NCBI GenBank assembly: GCA_019638625.1
Contig: JAHBTK010000006.1
Coordinates: 364,219-428,218, forward strand
Direction of reading: 5' to 3'
DNA length: 64,000 nucleotides
From: Chitinophagaceae bacterium
GTDB taxonomy: Bacteria > Bacteroidota > Bacteroidia > Chitinophagales > Chitinophagaceae
The notes under the pieces were generated by a model. That model was not told the DNA's origin and did no database searches. It was given only the letters and a program-made list of their open reading frames with translations. A program made the translations under genes and the position numbers. Shown here piece by piece: positions 8,269-16,271 of the stretch. Numbering within the stretch: the first letter of the stretch is position 1; each line of letters opens with the position of its first letter.

Positions 8269-9894
8269 TCATTGGGGAGGGATAGAATACAAAAGAGAAC
8301 AGTTCGGGAGGTAGTTCAGCCCGGTAGAATACCTGGTTTGGGACCAGGGGGTCGCAGGTTCGAATCCTGTCCTCCCGACTTGACGGGACAAAGTAGAAAA
8401 GTCTACTTTTGTCCCGTTTTTATTTTGTCGTAACTTATTGTTAATCAGGTTGATATACTGAATAAAATCATTACGCCGGGCGGTTCGAACTTTGCTTCCT
8501 TCAAAAACGACTTTTTCGGGATAAATTGAACCAACATCTTTTCTTATCTCAGATAAACAGCCATCTTTTAGTGCTTCCTTAATTTCAAAAACCCGCTTAA
8601 CCCCTCGTTTAATAAGGATTTGAACATTGTCAACGTCGTTATTCAGCCGAGTCAATTGTGACTCCAGCGTTGATATTTTTGAACTGTACTGTGATTTCAT
8701 ATCACGGTAGTCATCGGGGTCTATTTGACGTGTCGCAAGAAGGTCCCTTGCGTGTGAAAGCCTATCTTCATAATCCTTTATTTGAAGCAGAATTTCCTTC
8801 TTTTCAAATTGAACTTCATTCGTCTTATCCAGGTATTCCTTCGTGATCAATTCCTGATAGAATGCCATGTCACCAATTTCAGGAACGAAGCTCGCAAGAT
8901 CCCTCAAAATAGCATCGTTCACTATTTCTGCATTGGTTCTATGCTTACACGCACCAACACAATGGTAATAGGAATAGTATTTTGTACGACCTTTGGACTT
9001 ACTTCCTGTTAATAACTTTTCACACTCAGGACAGATTAAAAAACCACGCATTGGAAAGTCATCCAGGGTTTTGACTTTTGGACGGTACTTTCTTCCACGT
9101 CCATCAAGAATATCCTGCACCTCGTAATACAACTCCTCTGATATAATGGCCCGATGTTGCCCTTTTACAAAGCGGCTTTCTTCATCCTTGAATTGAGGAA
9201 TGAAAATCTTGCCGCAGTAAAGAGGATTCCGTATTACCTGCCAAAAAGCATTTTTGCTACATTTCAATCCTTTTTCCTTAGCCAGCTTCCATATCTGCTC
9301 TGTATTGAAGATCCCTTTTGCAATTTCTTCAAAAGCCCATCTTAGTATCGACGCATCAGGTTCCAGCGGAGCGATGTATTTTTTCCCATTTTCCTCAGTC
9401 TTATTTATGTAAGCTACAGGTGCAAGGCCCATATATCGGCCCTCTTTACGCGCCCTTCTCATGCCATAGAAAACATTCAAAGCACGCCTGTCATTCTCGA
9501 CCTCCGGAGCAGCCAGGTAAAATGCCAGCATCATTTTGTTTTCCGGTATGGAAAGATCTAATGGTTGTTCTATCGCCTGTGGTTCCACACCAAGCCCTCG
9601 CAGTACATTAATCATCTGGTAAGCATCACCTGCATTACGACTGAACCGATCCCACTTAGTGAACAATATCAGATTAACATTGCTCTTTTTCTTTTTCAGA
9701 CCTTGTATCAAGCTCTTCCATTGTGGCCTGTTGAAAGACTTTGCAGAATGATCTTCGTAAATAACGTTACGAATCATTATGGAATGGCTCTCGCAATATT
9801 TGCGCAGCATCTCTTCCTGATTCCTTTGGGAGTAACCCTTGTCTGCCTGTTCATCGGTACTTACCCGAATGTATAAATCAGCAATATATACCAT
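8269..9894 (-). CDS. large serine recombinase 1 (probable ICE integrase)
   Basis: A large serine recombinase. The N-terminal resolvase domain carries the nucleophile Ser12 in YIRVSTDEQ and the arginine cluster in KWDRFSRNAGD. A recombinase domain and zinc ribbon follow (CPECEKLL, then a second Cys pair), then a coiled coil around residues 360-420. Such enzymes integrate and excise mobile elements. The frame runs through the antisense of tRNA-Pro: GRTGFEPATPWSQTRYSTG is simply the tRNA read backwards. About the last 35 residues therefore come from attachment-site and chromosomal DNA and may change on excision. It lies 10 bp after the small resolvase-like gene and closely resembles the second recombinase at 10542. 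Confidence 0.9.
   Translation of the reverse strand: MVYIADLYIRVSTDEQADKGYSQRNQEEMLRKYCESHSIMIRNVIYEDHSAKSFNRPQWKSLIQGLKKKKSNVNLILFTKWDRFSRNAGDAYQMINVLRGLGVEPQAIEQPLDLSIPENKMMLAFYLAAPEVENDRRALNVFYGMRRARKEGRYMGLAPVAYINKTEENGKKYIAPLEPDASILRWAFEEIAKGIFNTEQIWKLAKEKGLKCSKNAFWQVIRNPLYCGKIFIPQFKDEESRFVKGQHRAIISEELYYEVQDILDGRGRKYRPKVKTLDDFPMRGFLICPECEKLLTGSKSKGRTKYYSYYHCVGACKHRTNAEIVNDAILRDLASFVPEIGDMAFYQELITKEYLDKTNEVQFEKKEILLQIKDYEDRLSHARDLLATRQIDPDDYRDMKSQYSSKISTLESQLTRLNNDVDNVQILIKRGVKRVFEIKEALKDGCLSEIRKDVGSIYPEKVVFEGSKVRTARRNDFIQYINLINNKLRQNKNGTKVDFSTLSRQVGRTGFEPATPWSQTRYSTGLNYLPNCSLLYSIPPQ
8305..8378 (+). tRNA. tRNA-Pro (TGG anticodon)
   Basis: A complete 74-nt cloverleaf. The acceptor stem CGGGAGG (8305-8311) pairs with CCTCCCG (8371-8377), with discriminator A at 8378. 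The anticodon arm is CCTGG-TTTGGGA-CCAGG with anticodon TGG, and the T arm contains TTCGAAT. CCA is not encoded. It sits at the left edge of the conjugative element, and the recombinase gene on the other strand reads right through it. Confidence 0.95.
8383..8421 (+). terminator. terminator just after tRNA-Pro
   Basis: ACGGGACAAAGTAGA (8383-8397) pairs with TCTACTTTTGTCCCGT (8402-8417), followed by a T-run on the plus strand. This fits rho-independent termination of the tRNA transcript. The same bases encode part of the C-terminus of the recombinase on the minus strand. Because it lies on the element side of the tRNA, it may have arrived with the element. Confidence 0.8.
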
Positions 9895-9904
9895 GACCTA
9901 TAAT

Positions 9905-10318
9905 TTAATTGCTCTTTGGGGGTTGGTTACATACCCTCAAAAATTGTTCAGTTGCTAAATCTCGAAATTCACTACTACCAACGCAGAAACAAAAATCTAC
10001 ATCATATTGCTCCTTGAAACGCTGCTCCTCTGATGCAAACAATGCAAAATTCCTTCCTATGCGAGACGCATCTACGCTTATCAGGAGCTGGACTCTTCCC
10101 AGGTTGTTGCTTAGATAAGCCTCTAATTCCTCCCAACCTTTTCGATTGAAATGGCTTCCCGATGAAACGTCCCAGAATACATTCACTAATTCAATATTGT
10201 TCTTCGAGCAATATTCTTCAATAGCCGCCTTTTGTCGAATAAGCGAATCGAAATTTGCCATCTCGATTTTTGCAGCCCGTAAATAGGACACCGCTCTTTT
10301 TCTAACATTTTTATCCAT
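9905..10318 (-). CDS. free-standing resolvase-like domain without catalytic serine
   Basis: A 137-residue protein matching only the N-terminal catalytic domain of serine recombinases. The nucleophile position is alanine (SYLRAAKIE, about residues 11-19) where active enzymes have RVS. The later arginine region is kept (DASRIGRN). It lacks the recombinase domain and zinc ribbon. Because the serine is missing it should not cut DNA; it could pair with the active recombinases as a directionality or accessory subunit, which is inference. It lies immediately upstream of recombinase 1 and is probably co-transcribed with it. Confidence 0.7.
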   Translation of the reverse strand: MDKNVRKRAVSYLRAAKIEMANFDSLIRQKAAIEEYCSKNNIELVNVFWDVSSGSHFNRKGWEELEAYLSNNLGRVQLLISVDASRIGRNFALFASEEQRFKEQYDVDFCFCVGSSEFRDLATEQFLRVCNQPPKSN

Positions 10319-10461
10319 ATCTTCTTAGTGTCTTTGTTTGGCACTAATTTACGTTATTTGGCCGACAGAAATAGTTGTTTAGCTGTAATAATTGATTACA
10401 TGACTTAGCATAATGGGTTTTGAAAGCTTAATAAATTAATACGAGGAGGTTTACGCAAAAA

Positions 10462-10485
10462 AAAGCACCCCTTTCAGGATGCTTT
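10462..10485 (-). terminator. terminator after recombinase 2
   Basis: Read on the minus strand, AAAGCATCC pairs with GGGTGCTTT, followed by a run of T. One G-T wobble pair fits minus-strand RNA. It lies about 60 bp beyond the stop of the second recombinase and separates it from the resolvase-like gene. Confidence 0.75.
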
Positions 10486-10541
10486 AAATGATGATCAACA
10501 GAAATAGAACACTTTCGAGGTTCTTTTTGAAGATCAAATCA

Positions 10542-12014
10542 TTATTTAAGATGATGATAGCTATAACTCAATGCTACGTTTACTTTTCCCATTAAAAAAA
10601 CATTCCCATTAAAGGTTAGTTTATCGGGGTATATCATGTTTACGATAGCTCGCACATCTTCGTTATTTCCTTCTCCTAATATTTTGTCCAACCTCATGAG
10701 ATCCTCCAGTCCTGATGAAAGAAGTCCGTCCAAACAAGGAACATTTGCGTTAAGGCTATCCACTTTTACATTCAACTGCTCGATTGTAGAACTGTATTGT
10801 GCTTTAAAATCGTTGTAATCTGATGCCTCTATCTTATCCGTCGCAAGAAGGTCCCTAATATGGGACATTCTTTTTTCATATTCATTTATCTGGCCCAAAA
10901 GCTGCTTTTTAGAAACCTGAATATCACTTGTCATTTCGTAATAGGTCTCACTCACTATCCGATGATAAATATCCAATATCTCCTTTTTGGGTACATATTT
11001 TTTTAACTCATCGTCAAAAGCCTTTGTTATCCTATCGGAATTGATCCGGTGCGAACATCCACGGTAACAATGGTAATACGTATAATGCCGACTTCTTCCC
11101 CTTGATTTACTTGCCGTCAGTAACTTTCCGCATTCAGGGCAGACCAGGAAGCCTTTTAAGGGAAATTCCCGCTGTGTCTCGATCTTTGGCCGGTATTTCC
11201 TACCACGTCCATCCAATACATCCTGTACACGATCAAACAATTCTTCTGATATAATAGCCTCATGCTGCCCCTCTACAAAATAGCTCTCCTCATCCTTAAA
11301 CCTGGGGATGAAAATCTTCCCACAGTACAATGGATTCCTGATCAATTGCCAGAAGGCATTTTTGCTACACCTGAGACCTTTATCCTTTGCCTTTTTCCAG
11401 ATCTGTGCAGTATTGAAAGCACCTTTGCCTATATGTTCAAAGGCCCATAAAAGAATTGATGCGTCAGGTTGTTTTGGAGCAATGTATTTATTGCCTGTCT
11501 CATCAACTTTGTTTTTATAACCCACCGGGGCAAGACCCATATAACGTCCTTCCTTCTTTGCCCGTCTCATTCCGTAAAACACGTTGAGGGCGCGACGGTC
11601 ATTCTCCACTTCGGGCGCGGCAAGATAGAATGCCAGCATCATTTTATTCTCCGGTATAGACAAATCTAACGGTTGCTCAATTGCCTGCGGCTCAACGTTG
11701 AGGTCACGCAGCACATTTATCATTTGGTAGGCATCACCCGCATTGCGACTAAATCGGTCCCATTTTGTGAACAAAATCAGGTCAATCCGATTCCTGTTCT
11801 TTTTAAGTTGCTGGATAAGTTTCTTCCATTCCGGCCTGTTGAAAGATTTTGCAGAATGATCTTCATAAATAACGTTACGGATCTCGATAGAATGGTTGTC
11901 ACAGTATTTCCGCAACATTTCCTCCTGGTTCCGTTGCGAATAACCCTTGTCAGCCTGCTCATCGGTACTTACACGGATATATAGATCAGCGATAGGTTCT
12001 CTATCCTTTTTCAT
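10542..12014 (-). CDS. large serine recombinase 2
   Basis: A 490-residue large serine recombinase, clearly a paralogue of recombinase 1. The nucleophile is Ser16 in YIRVSTDEQ. The sequence KWDRFSRNAGDAYQMINVLR is shared almost word for word with recombinase 1, and the zinc ribbon is CPECGKLL followed by a CYRGC-type pair. A coiled coil lies near residues 360-430. Unlike recombinase 1 it ends normally. Its start overlaps the end of the small ORF upstream by 4 bp, so translation is probably coupled. Two recombinases in tandem may act together or on different attachment sites; the sequence does not decide. Confidence 0.9.
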   Translation of the reverse strand: MKKDREPIADLYIRVSTDEQADKGYSQRNQEEMLRKYCDNHSIEIRNVIYEDHSAKSFNRPEWKKLIQQLKKNRNRIDLILFTKWDRFSRNAGDAYQMINVLRDLNVEPQAIEQPLDLSIPENKMMLAFYLAAPEVENDRRALNVFYGMRRAKKEGRYMGLAPVGYKNKVDETGNKYIAPKQPDASILLWAFEHIGKGAFNTAQIWKKAKDKGLRCSKNAFWQLIRNPLYCGKIFIPRFKDEESYFVEGQHEAIISEELFDRVQDVLDGRGRKYRPKIETQREFPLKGFLVCPECGKLLTASKSRGRSRHYTYYHCYRGCSHRINSDRITKAFDDELKKYVPKKEILDIYHRIVSETYYEMTSDIQVSKKQLLGQINEYEKRMSHIRDLLATDKIEASDYNDFKAQYSSTIEQLNVKVDSLNANVPCLDGLLSSGLEDLMRLDKILGEGNNEDVRAIVNMIYPDKLTFNGNVFLMGKVNVALSYSYHHLK

Positions 12015-12169
12015 CTCCCCAAATATTTTATGACCACAATCCTGGCCAGTTTTTTTAAAAACAATAACAGCTTTGCTGCTTCCTCATTGCTCATTCCCTT
12101 AGCCTCTCCGTTAAACAGTTTAAGGAGTTTTTCAGGTGTCATCTTGCTGTTTGAAAGACTGTTGTTCAT
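12011..12169 (-). CDS. small partner ORF upstream of recombinase 2
   Basis: A 52-residue, lysine-rich, helical protein (MNNSLSNSKMTPEKLLKLFN, then MSNEEAAKLLLFLKKLARI). Its stop overlaps the start codon of recombinase 2 by 4 bp, the usual sign of a coupled accessory gene. The frame is open further upstream, but only from a TTG at 12217. I do not recognise the family. It may be an excision helper or leader peptide, which is inference. Confidence 0.6.
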   Translation of the reverse strand: MNNSLSNSKMTPEKLLKLFNGEAKGMSNEEAAKLLLFLKKLARIVVIKYLGR

Positions 12170-12217
12170 CTTGTTCACTACTACTATAGACCAATTTTGG
12201 CGATTTAAAATTATCAA

Positions 12218-12637
12218 AGAGTTGTGGTCAATCTCCCCATGTGGCAGTGAGTGGAAGTGTTTGGCTATCTACGACACTTTCTGTTAGCCGTACTCATTTT
12301 TGCAATCGTTTATACCTCCTTTTAGTCCGCATTTACTGTGGTTAATTTTTAAATACACCATTTGAGTTAGGGGTAATTCATTTTCCAATAGAACCGGTAA
12401 AAAGGCAGCCAAGTTAAGGGGCGGCGGCGATGGCGTGCGCATAATGGCTGCGCTTCGCTTGCCACCCTTCGGGACTTATAGCACGCCCTTCGCCTTATTC
12501 CTCCCCTTGTTTGTCTGCTTTCTTTTTTCCGGTTTTTCTTTTGGAAAAATGATTTGCGAAGCGAAGCGGAGCAAAGCACAGCAGGAAAAGAGGGAAGCGA
12601 ACGAAACAAAATGTAAAACTTTTAAAACGCAGAAATC
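12218..12637. other. intergenic region between divergent recombinase and SSB units
   Basis: About 420 bp with no convincing gene. The left part holds the GCCA-repeat site for the leftward recombinase unit. The right part is a leader to ssb, rich in short GCGAAGCG/GCGGAGC-type repeats around 12430-12600. An open frame at 12435-12641 overlaps the ssb start and has low-complexity composition, so it is not called. Confidence 0.6.
12242..12265 (-). promoter_or_regulatory. 10-bp-phased GCCA repeats, site 1
   Basis: On the minus strand GCCA, TCCA and GCCA start exactly 10 bp apart (plus-strand TGGC at 12242, TGGA at 12252, TGGC at 12262). The site lies upstream of the small ORF and recombinase 2 and reads towards them. 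Five other sites in the element show the same pattern. Confidence 0.6.
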
Positions 12638-13018
12638 ATGAACATCACAGGAAGACTGACAGGGGATGCGGAAGTACGCACAACGTCAAACGGCAAACAG
12701 GTAGTAAACTTTTCGGTAGCGGTGAACGACAGCTACAAAAACAAACAGGGCGAACGAGTGGAGCAAACCGCCTTCTTCGACTGCTCATACTGGATAACCC
12801 CCAACGTAGCGAAGATGCTCACAAAAGGGCTACTGGTAGAACTCACAGGCAGAGTAAGTACAAGGGCGTGGGTAAGCAAGGACGGAGAGCCAAGAGCAGG
12901 GCTAAACTTCCATACCTCCAACATCAAACCGCTTGCAGGCGGCAAGAGAAGCGAAACGCCACAGGCTACCACGAAAGCGAACGCTGGCAACGCACAAGAG
13001 GACGACCTCCCATTCTAA
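12638..13018 (+). CDS. ssb: single-stranded DNA-binding protein
   Basis: A 126-residue SSB with an N-terminal OB fold (MNITGRLTGDAEVR, then NFSVAVNDSYKNKQGER) and a disordered tail ending in the acidic tip DDLPF that recruits DNA-processing partners. It is shorter than typical chromosomal SSBs, as usual for plasmid and ICE versions. It heads the rightward maintenance module, where it would protect the single strand made during conjugation. Confidence 0.93.
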   Translation: MNITGRLTGDAEVRTTSNGKQVVNFSVAVNDSYKNKQGERVEQTAFFDCSYWITPNVAKMLTKGLLVELTGRVSTRAWVSKDGEPRAGLNFHTSNIKPLAGGKRSETPQATTKANAGNAQEDDLPF

Positions 13019-13061
13019 TCAACAATCAATCATTTTTCAAACAATCAAAATTTAAAACATC

Positions 13062-14135
13062 ATGGCACATAATCTCAATTTCAACAGTAGCACAGGTGAA
13101 TACAGTTTCTTCAGCGTACAGGAAAAAGCATGGCACGGCTTGGGGCAGATCGTACAGGACTATCCCACAAGCGAGCAAGCTATCCGATATGCAGGGCTTG
13201 ATTACGAAGTCATCAAAAGTCCGCTGTTCACCAAAGGCTCAAACATCAAAGAAACTTCACAAGGTATCGTGATAGGAAACAACGAACTGGAGGTTCCCAA
13301 CTACTTTGCCAACATCCGAAGCGACAATAATGCAGTATTGGGCGTAGTCGGTAAAGACTACCATATTGTACAAAACCGCGAAGCCTTCAATTTCTTTGAC
13401 GCCATTGTAGACGGTGGCGATGGTATCCTGTATGAAACAGCAGGAGCATTGGGCAACGGTGAGCGCATATTCATTACGGCTAAACTACCCGACTATATCC
13501 GAGTAGGTAACGGTGATGATATTACGGAAAAATACATCTTCCTGACAACCTCCCACGATGGAAGCGGAAGCATTACGGCAGCGTTCACACCCATTCGCAT
13601 CGTTTGCCAAAATACCCTTAATGCTTCGCTCCGCAACATGAGCAATGTGGTACGTATCAAACATACCGCAGGAGCCAAACAACGTTTGGAAAATGCGCAC
13701 AAGGTAATGGGACTGGCGAACACCCTTAGCAACCAATTGCAGGATATTTTCAACAATTGGACAAAAGTAAGGGTAACAGACAGCGAAGTAAGGAAACTGA
13801 TACAGCTTGCGCTTTGCCCCAACAAGGAAACCCTTGACCTGCTCAAAAAAGGTGCAGAGGATGAAGTTTCCACCGTGTTCAAAAATACCGTTGATGATGC
13901 CTTTGCCTATGCAATGATAAGCGATACACAGCAGATGGACACCACTAAAGGCACATTGTTCGGAGCCTACAATGCTGTGACTGGCTACTATCAGAACGTA
14001 AGAAATTACAAGGATGGTGAAGCCAAATTACAGAGCATCGTATTAGGTGGTACTGCACAGTTAAAGACCCAAAAAGCTTTTGAACTGTGTACCTCATTTG
14101 AAAAAATCGGTGCAGACGTTTTTGAACTCAATTAA
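13062..14135 (+). CDS. DUF932 / TIGR03299 phage-plasmid protein
   Basis: A 357-residue member of the DUF932 family, common on plasmids, phages and ICEs. The start MAHNLNFNSSTGEYSFF and the motif KAWHGLGQ are typical of the family. The function is not established, though a role in element replication or host interference is often supposed. It follows ssb by 43 bp and precedes several small ORFs and the PRTRC cassette on the same strand, so they probably form one long transcript. Confidence 0.88.
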   Translation: MAHNLNFNSSTGEYSFFSVQEKAWHGLGQIVQDYPTSEQAIRYAGLDYEVIKSPLFTKGSNIKETSQGIVIGNNELEVPNYFANIRSDNNAVLGVVGKDYHIVQNREAFNFFDAIVDGGDGILYETAGALGNGERIFITAKLPDYIRVGNGDDITEKYIFLTTSHDGSGSITAAFTPIRIVCQNTLNASLRNMSNVVRIKHTAGAKQRLENAHKVMGLANTLSNQLQDIFNNWTKVRVTDSEVRKLIQLALCPNKETLDLLKKGAEDEVSTVFKNTVDDAFAYAMISDTQQMDTTKGTLFGAYNAVTGYYQNVRNYKDGEAKLQSIVLGGTAQLKTQKAFELCTSFEKIGADVFELN

Positions 14136-14187
14136 GTAACCAAAGGCGACCGCCTGTAAAGGTGGTCGCCTTAAAAAACTTACAGAT

Positions 14188-14361
14188 ATGGTACTCGAAA
14201 CCTTTATAGCAACCGTAAAACACGATAACGGCAAAATCCGGTTCAGGGTTGTATCACTAAGCGGAGAAAAAGGAGTAATCGAACAGATAACTGCGGCAGA
14301 GGGATGCCCTGAAAGAGCCATCGTTAAAATAAAAAAGATTGATAACGATAAAAAACGGTAA
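14188..14361 (+). CDS. 57-residue protein of unknown function
   Basis: An ATG at 14188 opens a 57-codon frame ending at TAA 14359-14361. The product is basic, with short beta-like segments (ETFIATVKHDNGKIRFRVV) and a lysine-rich end. Tight spacing to the next ORF (3 bp) supports a real gene in the maintenance transcript. No family is recognised. Confidence 0.6.
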   Translation: MVLETFIATVKHDNGKIRFRVVSLSGEKGVIEQITAAEGCPERAIVKIKKIDNDKKR

Positions 14362-14364
14362 GGT

Positions 14365-14559
14365 ATGAAAGCAAAATCAATAGACGAAGCGAAAAGTTAC
14401 GCTAAAGCACAAAGCCTGAATAAAGATAACGAGGATGTGGCTATATATATCATTCATTGTAACCGCACAGCATCTTTCTATGTTGATACCGATGGTTTAA
14501 TACGACTGTGGGAACAGCTAATCGGCTACTATATCAATGGGGTTTTTACTTCTGAATAA
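14365..14559 (+). CDS. 64-residue protein of unknown function
   Basis: A small cytoplasmic protein (MKAKSIDEAKSYAKAQSLN, then FYVDTDGLIRLWEQLIGYY). It lies 3 bp after the preceding small ORF and 32 bp before the next gene, so it is part of the maintenance transcript. No family or motif is recognised. Confidence 0.6.
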   Translation: MKAKSIDEAKSYAKAQSLNKDNEDVAIYIIHCNRTASFYVDTDGLIRLWEQLIGYYINGVFTSE

Positions 14560-14591
14560 TTACACTCATAACATTAAAAATTCAAAGCAGA

Positions 14592-15251
14592 ATGAAAACG
14601 ATTAGTATAAAGCTATACACCTTTTCCGAACTGGAAAAGGAAGCACAGGAGAAAGCAACGGAGCATTTTAGATACTTTAACACCGACCATAACTGGTGGG
14701 AAAGCGAATGCGAGGATTTTATAACTATCTGTTCATTAATTGGCATCCATATAAGCCTGAAAGAGATTTATTTCAGAGGGTTTTATTCGCAGGGAGACGG
14801 GAGTTGTTTCATTTCAAAGATTGATGTATCTGCATTCATTAAAGGTATAGCGGAACAGGCTTGGAAAAGCTATGCCCCCACACTGGAGCTGAACATACAG
14901 CCATGCACCATTGACAGGCGTGTAATAAAACTTATCGAAAACAGGACGATAGAAATGCCAATGTGGACAGACAAACCCCACATGGGTTACTATGTAGCAT
15001 ATTATTCTGAAAGTTATTTACATGGGGATAGCGACAGGCAACACACTTTAATTGAGGCTGAAATCGAAAAACTGGACGTGTGGGTATTGCGGGCATTAGA
15101 GCAGTTAAACAACTATCTATACAAGTGCCTTGAATGTACTTATGATTATTTGATAAGCGATGAAGCCATACAAGAAGTCATAGAAGCGAACGAGTATCAT
15201 TTTACGCCAAATGGAGTGCATACTGACTGGCTTTGTGATTATGCCGAATAA
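14592..15251 (+). CDS. 219-residue accessory protein, function unknown
   Basis: An acidic, aromatic-rich protein. Its N-terminus (SELEKEAQEKATEHFRYFN) and HNWWESECEDF recall plasmid and phage proteins sometimes labelled antitoxin-like, but this is not a firm family assignment. There is no signal peptide or membrane segment. Position in the run between DUF932 and PRTRC suggests a role in element maintenance. Confidence 0.6.
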   Translation: MKTISIKLYTFSELEKEAQEKATEHFRYFNTDHNWWESECEDFITICSLIGIHISLKEIYFRGFYSQGDGSCFISKIDVSAFIKGIAEQAWKSYAPTLELNIQPCTIDRRVIKLIENRTIEMPMWTDKPHMGYYVAYYSESYLHGDSDRQHTLIEAEIEKLDVWVLRALEQLNNYLYKCLECTYDYLISDEAIQEVIEANEYHFTPNGVHTDWLCDYAE

Positions 15252-15264
15252 AAAATCAGCGACA

Positions 15265-15480
15265 ATGAAACTATCTATAACAGATTTAAATGGCCACCCG
15301 ATTGAAGTCGCAGACCTTGATAAAGCAATCAGGATAACAGGCGAATACAAAACGTACGGGCATGAGGACAAAAGTTTCTCCGAGTTGGACAAAAGGCAAC
15401 GTGCCTATTGGACGGATATGCACGAGAAGCTAACGGCATTAAAAAACCGATTAAAGAACAACAAAATCATCAAAAAATGA
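15265..15480 (+). CDS. small protein preceding the PRTRC cassette
   Basis: A 71-residue protein starting MKLSITDLNGHPIEV. An upstream ATG at 15211 lies inside the preceding gene and is less likely. The stop overlaps the start of PRTRC protein E (ATGA at 15477-15480), so it belongs to the same operon. Similar short proteins (KSFSELDKRQRAYWTDMHEK) are often seen beside PRTRC genes. The function is unknown. Confidence 0.65.
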   Translation: MKLSITDLNGHPIEVADLDKAIRITGEYKTYGHEDKSFSELDKRQRAYWTDMHEKLTALKNRLKNNKIIKK

Positions 15481-16001
15481 ACGCAAATTTTTTTAGTCAG
15501 ATAGCAAAGATGGACATCACAGGTGATTTACATCTGATCATTTCAAAGGGTGCAGATGATACCCTTATTGTTTCCACACAATTGAACAATGAGCATTGCG
15601 GAGACGATGCAAAGAACTGCATAGTTCCGCTCAATCTAAAGGGAACAGCAGCGGAACTGGACGAGGGATATTTTGAGCGGATAGCCGCACCCATCGAAAA
15701 GGCTTCGGGCTTAATGGTGAATATGGAAGCCTTTTTAAAACAATTGGAGGAAGCGCAAAAGCAATCTGCGATGGAAAAGGAAAAAGCAGAGAAAGAACGC
15801 AGGGACAAGGAAGCAAGGGACAAGAAGTACAAAGAAGAGATGGCAAAGGCGGACGAACTGGAAAAAGAGGGCAAGCACCGTGAAGCGTGGATGAAAGTAC
15901 CCGACCCTACCGAATACCCTGACCATGCCGAAGCGATACGCAAACGCAAATCACAATTGTCCGACAAGTTCGCATCACCGAGCCTTTTCGGAGCAGAGTA
16001 A
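15477..16001 (+). CDS. PRTRC system protein E
   Basis: A 174-residue protein of the PRTRC (ParB-related, ThiF-related cassette) protein E family. The N-terminal part (MNANFFSQIAKMD, then TLIVSTQLNNEHCGDDAKN) carries the family fold. It is followed by a long charged coiled coil of Lys and Glu, about residues 85-130, and the tail SDKFASPSLFGAE. PRTRC cassettes sit on plasmids and ICEs; their biochemical role is unknown. Its start overlaps the upstream stop, giving coupled translation. Confidence 0.85.
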   Translation: MNANFFSQIAKMDITGDLHLIISKGADDTLIVSTQLNNEHCGDDAKNCIVPLNLKGTAAELDEGYFERIAAPIEKASGLMVNMEAFLKQLEEAQKQSAMEKEKAEKERRDKEARDKKYKEEMAKADELEKEGKHREAWMKVPDPTEYPDHAEAIRKRKSQLSDKFASPSLFGAE

Positions 16002-16033
16002 AAAAAATTGTTCAACGCCAAAATTCAGTAACC

Positions 16034-16252
16034 ATGTTATTAGCAACACAGTTAGAACGCATATTCCTGTTTGAAGACAAAGAGCAGGAAATCAGATTGA
16101 CAGACCCCGAACCGAAATGGAGCGTACAGGCGGTATTGAATTTCTATTCCAATACCTATCCAATACTCACCACTGCAAAAATATCCGCACCTGTTATCAG
16201 GGAAGATACAGTGCAGTATCGCTTTGAGAGTGTAATGGGTACGAAAGGTTAA
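16034..16252 (+). CDS. PRTRC system protein C
   Basis: A 72-residue protein matching PRTRC protein C in size and position. It has a ubiquitin-like or small beta-grasp look (RIFLFEDKEQEIRLTDPEP, then VLNFYSNTYPILTTAKI). A small ubiquitin-like partner would fit with the E1/ThiF-like protein three genes downstream, but that is inference. It lies between proteins E and F, with gaps of 32 and 19 bp. Confidence 0.8.
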   Translation: MLLATQLERIFLFEDKEQEIRLTDPEPKWSVQAVLNFYSNTYPILTTAKISAPVIREDTVQYRFESVMGTKG

Positions 16253-16271
16253 ACGCAAAAAATATAAAACG

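Noticed and set aside
8269..8378. C-terminal text GRTGFEPATPWSQTRYSTG as a real protein domain
   Set aside because: It is the antisense translation of tRNA-Pro, so it is not a conserved domain of the recombinase.
12435..12641. 68-residue open frame upstream of ssb
   Set aside because: Low-complexity composition, overlaps the ssb start, and covers a repeat-rich leader. No sign of selection on the protein.
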